Program-made: the position numbers and the translations under genes | The notes under the pieces: generated by a model | Database searches by the model: none | The model's input: the letters and a program-made list of their open reading frames with translations, nothing else | What the model was told of the DNA's origin: nothing | Part shown: positions 1 through 7,391 of the stretch, piece by piece | Layout of the letters: every line of letters starts with the position of its first letter | Position numbering within the stretch: the stretch's first letter is position 1 | Assembly: GCA_004554395.1 (NCBI GenBank) | Contig: SFMP01000207.1 | Span: 1 to 39,943, forward strand | Reading direction: 5' to 3' | Length of the DNA: 39,943 nucleotides | Source: Myxococcales bacterium | GTDB lineage: Bacteria > Myxococcota_A > Bradymonadia > UBA4248

Positions 1-474
1 AATACCGAGACGACAAACGACGCAGACGATGCACCGAAAAAAGACAAGGCATCTAAAAAACAAGCCGAAGGCGTCAAGACAAGTGCGATTTCGACCGAAG
101 GTTTGTCATTCTGCGTCATCGACAACGATCAAGGTGGTATCACGCGCCCTGTCTCGAATCTTTCGGGCGGCGAGAGCTTTATCGTTAGCCTGGCGCTTGC
201 CCTGGGGCTTTCCGACATGGCGAGTCATAGAGGTTCAAATAAGGTTTCAATCGATACGCTGTTCCTCGACGAAGGTTTCGGCACGCTCGACGAAAACATG
301 CTTCGAGCCGTCACCTCATCGCTCACCCAACTCATCGGCAATAGCTCAAAAGTCCTCGGCGTCATTTCCCACGTCGAAGAGCTCAAACGCGCTATCCCAA
401 CGCAAATCGTCGTCACTAAACTCGGAGCATCGGGACATAGCATACTCGAGGGCCCCGGCGTGACCCATCGATAG
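1..474 (+). CDS. sbcC: SbcC/Rad50-like exonuclease subunit, C-terminal end (partial)
   Basis: The frame is open from the first base, so the gene begins upstream of the window. The visible 157 residues are the C-terminal half of an SMC/Rad50-type ATPase. They begin with a Lys/Asp-rich linker, followed by the ABC signature LSGGESF (near base 160) and the Walker B / D-loop FLDEGFGTLDE (near base 265). The end, VISHVEELKRAIPTQIVV, is the usual SbcC ending with the H-loop histidine. SbcC pairs with the nuclease SbcD to process hairpins and double-strand DNA ends. sbcD is not in view and may lie upstream. A TTG or ATG inside the frame would cut the ATPase core and is not a plausible start. Whether it is SbcC proper or another Rad50-like ATPase cannot be settled from this fragment. 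Confidence 0.88.
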   Translation, partial: NTETTNDADDAPKKDKASKKQAEGVKTSAISTEGLSFCVIDNDQGGITRPVSNLSGGESFIVSLALALGLSDMASHRGSNKVSIDTLFLDEGFGTLDENMLRAVTSSLTQLIGNSSKVLGVISHVEELKRAIPTQIVVTKLGASGHSILEGPGVTHR

Positions 475-602
475 GGCATTTATGTGGTTAAAATCGCGAA
501 ATAGAGGTTGCCAGACGGACGAAAATGCTTAGACTGCGCGGCGCGCGAGGTATGCCTAAAATGGGCATATCCCCGCGCAGGAACGCATTTAAGAGGTTAG
601 TG

Positions 603-1526
603 ATGGCCTGGCAATACAGTGATAAAACGAAAATATTATTTATGAATGCCGTCAACGGCAACGAGAATAGCCATTTCGGCGAAATCGCCGACGCCGATGG
701 TGTCGGCGAGCACGGCTCAATCGCTTGCGGCGATGCGATGAAATTCTTCTTCAAAGTGCGACGTGCCGAAAACCCCGTCGACGACGTCATCATCGCCGCC
801 AAATATTCGACATTCGGTTGCACGAGCGCTATCGCTTCGAGCGAAGCCCTTTGCGAAATCATCGAAAAAGGCGAATACACGCCTATCGAAGCACTCAAAA
901 TTCGCAACGAAGACATCGTCAAATTTCTAGAAGGACTCCCGTCGCAGAAAATCCATTGCTCCGTCATGGGCGCCGAAGCTCTCGAAGCCGCTGTCGCCGA
1001 CTGGGCTCAAAAACGCGGTGTCGATCTCGAAGCCTTGGGCGTACATCTCGAAAGCAAAGAAGACGAAGGAAGCCGCCTCGTCTGCACCTGCTTCAACGTC
1101 ACGGAATCCGAGCTCAAACGACGCATCGTCGAACTCAATCTGCACACGATCGACGACGTCATCGGCGCCATCAAAGCAGGCGGCGCTTGCGGCGCTTGCC
1201 AACACGCTCCCGGGGGCATTCAAGATTTACTCGACGCGCAATGGGGCGTTCAAGACGATACCACTCTCGACAATGTTCAAAAGATGAAATTGTCGCCCTA
1301 TCAATTGTCTAAGCGCATCGAAGCCGTTCTCGAAGAAGATATCCGACCGATGTTGGCTGCCGATGGCGGCGACGTCGAAATCATCGATATCAAAGAAAAC
1401 CTCATCTACGTCGATCTCACTGGCGCATGCGCCACTTGCCCTGGCGCCAGCGGCACGATTCAACACGTCATTGAAAAGAAATTGCGCGATAAAGTCGACG
1501 ACGCTTTGCGCGTCATTCAAATCTAG
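603..1526 (+). CDS. nifU: NifU-type Fe-S cluster scaffold protein
   Basis: 307-residue scaffold on which [2Fe-2S] and [4Fe-4S] clusters are built with sulfur from the neighbouring cysteine desulfurase. It has the full three-part NifU layout. The IscU-like domain carries C42 (SIACGD), C73 (FGCTSA) and C119 (KIHCSV). The central BFD-like [2Fe-2S] domain carries C161, C163, C196 and C199 (CTCFNV ... CGAC). The C-terminal Nfu domain carries C276 and C279 (CATCPGASG). The ATG at 603 has GAGG six bases upstream; the longer frame from 525 lacks this and adds residues foreign to the family. nifS follows after 43 bp, so the two are probably co-transcribed. There are no nitrogenase genes here, so this is likely the general (housekeeping) Fe-S assembly system, as in several anaerobes and epsilonproteobacteria. 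Confidence 0.95.
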   Translation: MAWQYSDKTKILFMNAVNGNENSHFGEIADADGVGEHGSIACGDAMKFFFKVRRAENPVDDVIIAAKYSTFGCTSAIASSEALCEIIEKGEYTPIEALKIRNEDIVKFLEGLPSQKIHCSVMGAEALEAAVADWAQKRGVDLEALGVHLESKEDEGSRLVCTCFNVTESELKRRIVELNLHTIDDVIGAIKAGGACGACQHAPGGIQDLLDAQWGVQDDTTLDNVQKMKLSPYQLSKRIEAVLEEDIRPMLAADGGDVEIIDIKENLIYVDLTGACATCPGASGTIQHVIEKKLRDKVDDALRVIQI

Positions 1527-1569
1527 TCATCCATATTCTAGATTTTCGTCGTTTTGAGGAGAACATTCG

Positions 1570-2778
1570 ATGATTTACTTAGACAATAATGCGACGACGC
1601 GCGTCTACGAAGACGTCGTCAATGCGATGACACCATACTTTAGCGATATCTATTATAATCCGAGCTCGATGTACGAAGAAGCAAAACTCTCTGCAGCTGC
1701 TCTCGAAACATCGCGCGAAAAAGTTGCTCACTTCCTTGGTGCACCAAAAGCTAGCGAGATCTTATTTACTTCGTGCGCCACGGAATCGAATTCTACAGCA
1801 ATACGAGGGGCGACTCTCGCCAATCCATCGCGTCGTCATATCATCACCACGACGGTCGAACACCCAGCCGTCCTCGCGCTGTGCGAAGAACTCGAACGCG
1901 AAGGCTACGAAATCGATCGCATAGGCGTCGACGATAAAGGCAAAATCGATATGAAGGCTTTTGTCAAGGCTCTCCGCCCTGGCAATACGCTCATCGTCTC
2001 AATCATGGCGGCTAATAACGAAACGGGCGTCATCTTCCCCATCGATCGACTTTCGGCCATTACAAAGGCAACCGATCCCCATATCCTATTCCATACCGAC
2101 GCCACACAGGCGGCAGGAAAAATGCCCATCGACCTCACCGATCAATGGAAACACGTCGATTTCCTGTCGTTCTCGGGGCACAAACTCCATGCCCCAAAAG
2201 GCGTCGGCGTCTTGTTTATGCGCACTGGCGCGGCTTGTCGCCCATTCCTATATGGCGGACATCAAGAACGCGGCCGACGCGGCGGCACCGAAAACATCCC
2301 CTATATCGTCGGGCTCGCCAAGGCGTGCGAAATTGCCGAAGATAATTTGAAAGATACCGATAAAATCACGCAATTGCGCGACAGATTAGAAGCCGGATTG
2401 CTCAAAATCCCATACGTCGTCATCAATGGATTGGGCGCTAACCGACTCCCCAATACGACAAATGCCGCTTTCCATTACATCGAAGGCGAGGGCATTCTCT
2501 ATCAGCTCGACCTCCACGGCATTTGTGCCTCGAGCGGTTCGGCGTGCACATCGGGTTCCCTCGACCCTTCACACGTCCTTCGAGCCATGCACGTTCCATT
2601 TACCGCCGTCCACGGTTCCATTCGATTCAGTCTCAGCTCCGAAACGACACAAGACGATATCGATAAAGTCGTTGCCGTCATGCCCGAAATCGTCGCCAAC
2701 TTGCGCAAACTCTCCCCCTACTGGGATAACGAAAAGCAAGCACCGCGCGATATGGATCTCATCGTCGAGAAAAATTAA
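1570..2778 (+). CDS. nifS: Cysteine desulfurase, NifS/IscS type
   Basis: 402-residue PLP enzyme that converts cysteine to alanine and hands the persulfide sulfur to NifU. Family motifs are in the expected order: YLDNNATT at the N-terminus, TTTVEHPAVL, ANNETGVIFPI, HTDATQAAGK, the PLP lysine K205 in SFSGHKLHAPKG, and the persulfide-carrying cysteine C326 in SGSACTSG. Length is normal for the family. GAGGAG lies nine bases before the ATG. It sits between nifU and an Fe-S-dependent rRNA methyltransferase, which fits a cluster for making and using Fe-S centres. The NifU partner suggests the NifS branch over IscS. Confidence 0.95.
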   Translation: MIYLDNNATTRVYEDVVNAMTPYFSDIYYNPSSMYEEAKLSAAALETSREKVAHFLGAPKASEILFTSCATESNSTAIRGATLANPSRRHIITTTVEHPAVLALCEELEREGYEIDRIGVDDKGKIDMKAFVKALRPGNTLIVSIMAANNETGVIFPIDRLSAITKATDPHILFHTDATQAAGKMPIDLTDQWKHVDFLSFSGHKLHAPKGVGVLFMRTGAACRPFLYGGHQERGRRGGTENIPYIVGLAKACEIAEDNLKDTDKITQLRDRLEAGLLKIPYVVINGLGANRLPNTTNAAFHYIEGEGILYQLDLHGICASSGSACTSGSLDPSHVLRAMHVPFTAVHGSIRFSLSSETTQDDIDKVVAVMPEIVANLRKLSPYWDNEKQAPRDMDLIVEKN

Positions 2779-2792
2779 TACAGGGGTATTTC

Positions 2793-4274
2793 ATGTCGAA
2801 GCGACGTCGCCTTCAGAATTATATCTTTCAACGCTTTGAAGTCACCATCGATGCCATCAGTGCTCGCGGTTGGGGGCAAGGTACATATATCGATGGCGAT
2901 CAAAAAGTCTCCGTCGAAGTTCGCGGCGCCGTCGTCGGCGATCGCGTCGTCGTCGAGGGGCGGCGCATCGAAGATTCTATCCTACAATGCGTTTGCATCG
3001 AAGTCGTTTCGACGACATACCCGCGCATCGCCTCGACTTGCCCGCATTCGGCCATCCGATGCAATAAAAATACGGGATGCGGCGGCTGTACGCTACGCCA
3101 ATGGGCATACGATACGCAATGCCAAATGAAACGCGACATATTGCTCAAAATGCTCGCTAAAGAAGGCATTGATTCCCCTGTCGAGCCCATCATTCCATGC
3201 CAAAACCTCACCTACTATCGCAATAAAATGGAACTGTCTTTCGGCCCCAATGGCGCCGAAGAAATTGGCGTCGGTCTGCATCCATCGGGATTCCGTTACG
3301 AAGTCATCGATATGCAATATTGCGATATGCTCTCGCCTCTCTTGCCCGAATTAGCTCAAAAGACGACGATTTGGGCTCGACAACACGGCGTTCCATATTT
3401 CAAATTCCGCGAAAACTCGGGCTTCCTCCGACTCCTGACCCTTCGCGTCGGATCGCGAACATCCGAAACAATGGTCATACTCACGACGACGGGCGTCGAT
3501 TCGATCGCGCTTGCCGACGGTTCGACGCAATCGGCTATATCCCTCGTCGAATCATTCGAAAACGAAGTCTTAAAACAATTATCGCAGCCCATCGGATCGT
3601 TCTATTGGTCGATCATCAATGCACAAAAAGGACGACAAACCGAAATCATCGACCATCTCCGTTTCGGTTCCCCCGTTCTACACGAAAAAATGGTCATGAC
3701 GACCGAAGACCATGCCCTTCACTACGAAATCTTGCCCCACGCCTTCTTCCAACCCAATACGCTACAAGCCGAAGTCCTCTATCGCACGGTTCTATCACAC
3801 GCCAAAGGTCACATGGCGCCCAAAACACCCGTTCTCGACCTCTACTGCGGCACGGGAACGATCGCACTCAGCTTCGCCATCCATGGGCATAAAGCCATCG
3901 CTATCGATATCGAAAAACAAGCCATCGAAAACGCACGCGAAAACGCACGAAACAATCGACTCGAATCGCAGATCGATTTCTACGCAGGCGATACAGCCGA
4001 TATCCTCAAAAAATTGCTCGACGAACACGCCGACTTTAGCGATTATCTCCTCGTCATCGACCCTCCGCGACGCGGTCTTCTCCCCACCGCATACCGACAA
4101 ATCATGCGCATGCGACAAAAGACGATCATCTATGTCTCATGCAATCCTGAATCCCTCGCCGAGGATTTGAAAAAATTCTCACAAGACGGATACAAAATCG
4201 AAAAAATCCAACCCGTCGACATGCTTCCCCATACCGCTCACCTCGAAACCGTCGTCACCCTAATACGAACATAA
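2793..4274 (+). CDS. rlmD: 23S rRNA (uracil-C5)-methyltransferase, RlmD/RumA family
   Basis: 493-residue SAM-dependent RNA m5U methyltransferase. The N-terminal ~60 residues look like a TRAM RNA-binding domain. Next comes the Fe-S cysteine cluster C-x6-C-x5-C-x2-C ending in TGCGGC near residue 95. The catalytic domain has the SAM-binding motif LDLYCGTGTIAL, VIDPPRRGL, and the catalytic cysteine in YVSCNPESLAEDL. The start is 14 bp after the nifS stop, with AGGGG upstream, so it probably shares the nifUS transcript; that fits an enzyme which itself needs a [4Fe-4S] cluster. Target assignment (U1939 as in E. coli RlmD, or another uracil as in RlmCD/TrmA-like enzymes) cannot be fixed from sequence alone. 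Confidence 0.9.
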   Translation: MSKRRRLQNYIFQRFEVTIDAISARGWGQGTYIDGDQKVSVEVRGAVVGDRVVVEGRRIEDSILQCVCIEVVSTTYPRIASTCPHSAIRCNKNTGCGGCTLRQWAYDTQCQMKRDILLKMLAKEGIDSPVEPIIPCQNLTYYRNKMELSFGPNGAEEIGVGLHPSGFRYEVIDMQYCDMLSPLLPELAQKTTIWARQHGVPYFKFRENSGFLRLLTLRVGSRTSETMVILTTTGVDSIALADGSTQSAISLVESFENEVLKQLSQPIGSFYWSIINAQKGRQTEIIDHLRFGSPVLHEKMVMTTEDHALHYEILPHAFFQPNTLQAEVLYRTVLSHAKGHMAPKTPVLDLYCGTGTIALSFAIHGHKAIAIDIEKQAIENARENARNNRLESQIDFYAGDTADILKKLLDEHADFSDYLLVIDPPRRGLLPTAYRQIMRMRQKTIIYVSCNPESLAEDLKKFSQDGYKIEKIQPVDMLPHTAHLETVVTLIRT

Positions 4275-4310
4275 TTTCTTATCCCCCACATACCTTGTAA
4301 TCCTCTCATG

Positions 4311-4335
4311 CGCCCAAAATGCTTGGGCGTTTTTT
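4311..4335 (+). terminator. Rho-independent terminator after the Fe-S block
   Basis: A stem of CGCCCAA with TTGGGCG around a short AT-rich loop is followed by six T. It lies 36 bp after the methyltransferase stop and ends the nifU-nifS-rlmD transcript. Confidence 0.85.
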
Positions 4336-4446
4336 GTGTGCACGTCAGTGTCAATTTGTGTTAAAGACTTCCGCTAAGTCGGCTCACATCTGCCCGAGTC
4401 ACGAGTTCTCCTTTTTCACGAGGATTGTGTAAAGAGTTCACGCATT

Positions 4447-5862
4447 ATGGAAAGCAAATTCATCCCAACGCTTCAAGCGGGTAATGGTTATACGTACCTA
4501 AAACTCAAGGGTATTCTAGACGAAGACAATTTACTGGCAAATTTGCTCTCGCAGATTCAGGGGCGTCTACTCCTCATCGACATGGCCGAAATCGATCGCA
4601 TCAACTCGTGCGGTGTCCGCGATTGGGTCAACTGGCTCAATCAAATCCAAGCCCTCGGTATCGCTGTCATTTTGCTTCGTTGCTCGCCCGCCGTCGTGTC
4701 TCAAGCAAACATGGTCACGAATTTCGCTGCCGATGCCTTTATCCATAGCTTTTTTGCACCCTATGTCCATCCCGATACGGGCGACGAACAAAGCGTGCTC
4801 ATCTTCACCGAAGACATCCGGCAAAATTTGCCCGTCCGAGCACCCAAAATCTACAACGAACAAGGCGAAGAACTCGAATTCGACGAATTCGAAGAATCCT
4901 ATTTTGCCTTCATCAGCGATCCTCGCATCTTGAATTATCAAATCTCACCCGATGTTCAAGCCGTCATCCAATATTACTTGCCCGAGGCTACCTCGCGTCA
5001 GCCCGTCGTCGGAATGCGTGCACAACAAGCCGTTCAGCAAGTGCAGAGCACCGCTCAACCCATTCCGGCACAATCACAAGTATCGCCTCAAATGTTGCGG
5101 TCAAATCTCGGAAATCTACCAGGATCCTCTATCCAAAACAATCCCCAAGCCCCCCGTAGCCTCTTTGGCGCCCAACCGATGGCACAAAATCCCGTTTCCG
5201 GCATGGGGCAATCTGGCATCAATTCCATGGCGTATGCGCAGTCTCAAAACGCCCAAAACTCGGTCATGAATCATGCCATGCCCAAAAGCGGCGTCGCTCA
5301 AGGCTTCGGACAACCGCCTTTTGCTCAAACCAATATGGGGCGACCGGCACCCGCCCCCATTCAGAAACCTGCTTCCACCTACGCCGAAGCGGGCTTCGGC
5401 GAAGCCGCTACTGCAGCCTACGCCGCCCCAAAAAACATGCCTACTCCCGCTCAGGCGATGATGCGCCACGAACAACCTCCTTTGCCTTCAAACGAAGGCG
5501 CTCAGCAAATCGCTCCCCAACAAAAGCCGCAACCTACCGGCCCGATGAATCAACCTTTTGCGCAAAGCGCTGCCGACCCCATTCCAAGTGCACCTCCTCG
5601 CCCTGCTCCCGCTCCCGTTTCGCCGCTTGCACAACAATCGATCGCTCGCCTGTCCTTGGCTCAATCTCTCCCTCAAACCCAGCCTACGCCTTCGGCTCCC
5701 GATATGGCATCGATCTCAGGGCAAAATTTCCCGCCACAAGGTTATGCGCTACGTAACGACGAAGGTTTGGGCAAGAATAAACGCGTCATCCTCGTCATCG
5801 CATCATGCGTCGTCGTCCTCCTTATCATCACGCTCATCATCGTCTTGATATCGAAGGCATAG
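4447..5862 (+). CDS. STAS-domain protein with long Pro/Gln-rich linker and C-terminal membrane anchor
   Basis: 471 residues in three parts. Residues 1-110 form a STAS (anti-sigma-factor-antagonist-like) domain with LLLIDMAEIDRINSCGVRDW. In SpoIIAA-like proteins the corresponding loop carries the serine phosphorylated by the anti-sigma kinase; here S54 is a candidate. An acidic stretch rich in Glu and Phe follows (about 130-165). Residues 180-430 are low complexity, rich in Pro, Gln, Ala and Met. The C-terminus is one hydrophobic helix (RVILVIASCVVVLLIITLIIVLI), so the STAS domain would sit in the cytoplasm on a tail anchor. No clear Shine-Dalgarno precedes the ATG. No kinase or phosphatase partner is adjacent. 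The overall architecture is not one I recognise; function unknown. Confidence 0.8.
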   Translation: MESKFIPTLQAGNGYTYLKLKGILDEDNLLANLLSQIQGRLLLIDMAEIDRINSCGVRDWVNWLNQIQALGIAVILLRCSPAVVSQANMVTNFAADAFIHSFFAPYVHPDTGDEQSVLIFTEDIRQNLPVRAPKIYNEQGEELEFDEFEESYFAFISDPRILNYQISPDVQAVIQYYLPEATSRQPVVGMRAQQAVQQVQSTAQPIPAQSQVSPQMLRSNLGNLPGSSIQNNPQAPRSLFGAQPMAQNPVSGMGQSGINSMAYAQSQNAQNSVMNHAMPKSGVAQGFGQPPFAQTNMGRPAPAPIQKPASTYAEAGFGEAATAAYAAPKNMPTPAQAMMRHEQPPLPSNEGAQQIAPQQKPQPTGPMNQPFAQSAADPIPSAPPRPAPAPVSPLAQQSIARLSLAQSLPQTQPTPSAPDMASISGQNFPPQGYALRNDEGLGKNKRVILVIASCVVVLLIITLIIVLISKA

Positions 5863-5884
5863 CCCAGTTTGGCTATCCTCCACG

Positions 5885-5982
5885 CAATCGATTCAATCGC
5901 AACTGCCCCTCGGGCCGTTGCGATCTGCCATGCCATAATACAATCGATTCAATCGCAACCACATCTTGAGCCGTTGCGATCT
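5885..5982. repeat. Two copies of a 42-bp hairpin repeat between convergent genes
   Basis: Two units, 5885-5926 and 5941-5982, start 56 bp apart. Each begins CAATCGATTCAATCGCAAC and ends CCGTTGCGATCT, so ATCGCAAC and GTTGCGAT pair as a stem. The loops differ (a CG-rich one and an AT-richer one) while the arms are identical. They lie between the convergent STAS and ADP-ribosylglycohydrolase-like genes and may act as bidirectional transcription stops. Confidence 0.8.
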
Positions 5983-5990
5983 TCTATTCA

Positions 5991-7007
5991 TTAAAACGAT
6001 CGATTCGCCCTCGACGATTTGAGCACGCCCAAGCGATGCGAATCGTCAAATCGCTTCGCTCGAAACGCACATGCACGGCGCGTCAGCGATTGATCACCCA
6101 TCGTTTCGCGACGATTCGCATATTCTTCGATCGTATCCAATGCCGCTCTAGCACGCTTTTTCCAAGCACAAGTCTCGTCGACTGGTGACTCGATCTCACT
6201 ACGCCACGACGCAGGTACGACATGGCTCCCCTGCGACGCTCCACACAACGCCCCCGTCACTGCCGCATTCACATCGGTCGCACCACCCGACAATATACTG
6301 CTCCGAAGCGCCATCACAAACGGCGTATCATGCCAATAATGATAAAGCGCTGTCGCCAACGATAAATCAATATCGGTCGGATCCGATCGATCGCACTGCG
6401 GACGCTCAAAATACGACGATACAATGCAATCGTGCACTTTTTCATCGCGCGTCTGCGACATCAAATAATCCCAAGTCTCGATGCGCCTCTTGCCGCGCAA
6501 TATCGACCACAAACAACGCGCAAACGCTTTCGTACTCTCTACGACGTGTTTATCGTCATGCGTCAACATCGTATCCTCCTCCACGACCTGCATCAACGTC
6601 TCATCATCCCAATCTAAACCTGCATAGATCAACGGCAATTGCCTCACCAATACGCCATTGCTACACAACGTCCCAAATCGATGCGATGCCGCACAATCAC
6701 GAATCGCCCCAAGCGTCGCCAATGGCGACGAAAAACATACCGACGACACCAAATCGATATCTTCGGGCGATGACGACACCACCCGACAATAAGCTCGCGC
6801 CACGCTCTCAAGCGATACGCCATTTCTCCCTATCGACTGCATCGCCCCCAAACAAAGCGACATGTCGCCACTCGGCGGCGATAACGTCCAACCTATCTGC
6901 GGCGATATCGATATCAAATCCTCCGATTTCATATAGACATACGGCGATCCCAAGCAACTCCCACAAAGTGCACCCAAAAAACTACCAATGATGCGATGAC
7001 TCAACAT
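5991..7007 (-). CDS. ADP-ribosylglycohydrolase-family protein with degenerate metal site
   Basis: 338 residues, all-helical ADP-ribosylglycohydrolase (DraG) fold. The N-terminus IIGSFLGALCGSCLGSP matches the family GALLGxxxGDALG, and the C-terminal GGATDVNAAVTGALCG matches GGDTDTxAAIxGA. The start ATG at 7007 has AAGGAG eight bases upstream. The family removes ADP-ribose from proteins or DNA with a two-metal centre held by a DDT motif and a GGDxD(T) motif. Here the first reads PSGDM where DDTxM is expected, the second has Ala for the first Asp and Val for the Thr, and the N-terminal GD reads GS. A catalytically dead or altered protein is likely. It is a single-gene unit between repeats and a T-rich tract. 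Confidence 0.72.
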   Translation of the reverse strand: MLSHRIIGSFLGALCGSCLGSPYVYMKSEDLISISPQIGWTLSPPSGDMSLCLGAMQSIGRNGVSLESVARAYCRVVSSSPEDIDLVSSVCFSSPLATLGAIRDCAASHRFGTLCSNGVLVRQLPLIYAGLDWDDETLMQVVEEDTMLTHDDKHVVESTKAFARCLWSILRGKRRIETWDYLMSQTRDEKVHDCIVSSYFERPQCDRSDPTDIDLSLATALYHYWHDTPFVMALRSSILSGGATDVNAAVTGALCGASQGSHVVPASWRSEIESPVDETCAWKKRARAALDTIEEYANRRETMGDQSLTRRACAFRAKRFDDSHRLGVLKSSRANRSF

Positions 7008-7043
7008 GCCATTTCTCCTTCGAGTCTTCCGACTCAAGCGGTT

Positions 7044-7109
7044 AAAGACGCATCGTCCGCGAACACTCGCGAATCACTCCAATGCGTTCACTCTAACAAT
7101 GGCGTCTTT
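7044..7109 (-). promoter_or_regulatory. Possible structured 5' leader of the ADP-ribosylglycohydrolase-like gene
   Basis: Read on the minus strand, the arms AAAGACGC and GCGTCTTT (7102-7109 and 7044-7051) can close a long hairpin. A second small stem, GAGTC-GGAA-GACTC with a GNRA-type loop (about 7022-7035), sits just before the Shine-Dalgarno. Together they could control translation. This is only a base-pairing observation. Confidence 0.35.
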
Positions 7110-7175
7110 TTAAAAATGTGACGGTTTTTTTTCGTTTTTTTTTCACTTCGTCGATTTTCTTAACCAATTTCAAAG

Positions 7176-7345
7176 ACTTACATTTTCCCAACATTTTCCC
7201 AACATTCCCCCCACCTTCACTCAATTCCCCCATATTCTCAATCCGACCTTCCATCAATCCACTCTCTTTCTCAACTTTCCCACTATCTCTCCGATCTCAT
7301 TCCCATCCCATTTCATCCCAATCCCAACACATCCCCACCCTATTA
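7176..7345 (+). other. 170-base tract almost without G (C/T/A only)
   Basis: On the plus strand the stretch has only two G (7245 and 7293) in 170 bases and is rich in CCC, TCC and YC steps. It contains the repeats ATTTTCCCAAC and CATCCCA. No credible protein is encoded. C-rich, G-poor, unstructured RNA is the known signature of Rho-utilisation sites, so it may be a Rho-dependent stop or a leader that attenuates the peptidase gene at 7392. It fills most of the 384-bp space between the divergent genes. Confidence 0.55.
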
Positions 7346-7391
7346 GTCTTTTAACAATGCGTTATTCCCCTCAAATAGTGCTATAACCCCC

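Noticed and set aside
7118..7354. 78-residue frame in the G-poor tract
   Set aside because: Low-complexity Pro/Ser/Phe translation of C/T-rich DNA, without a ribosome-binding site.
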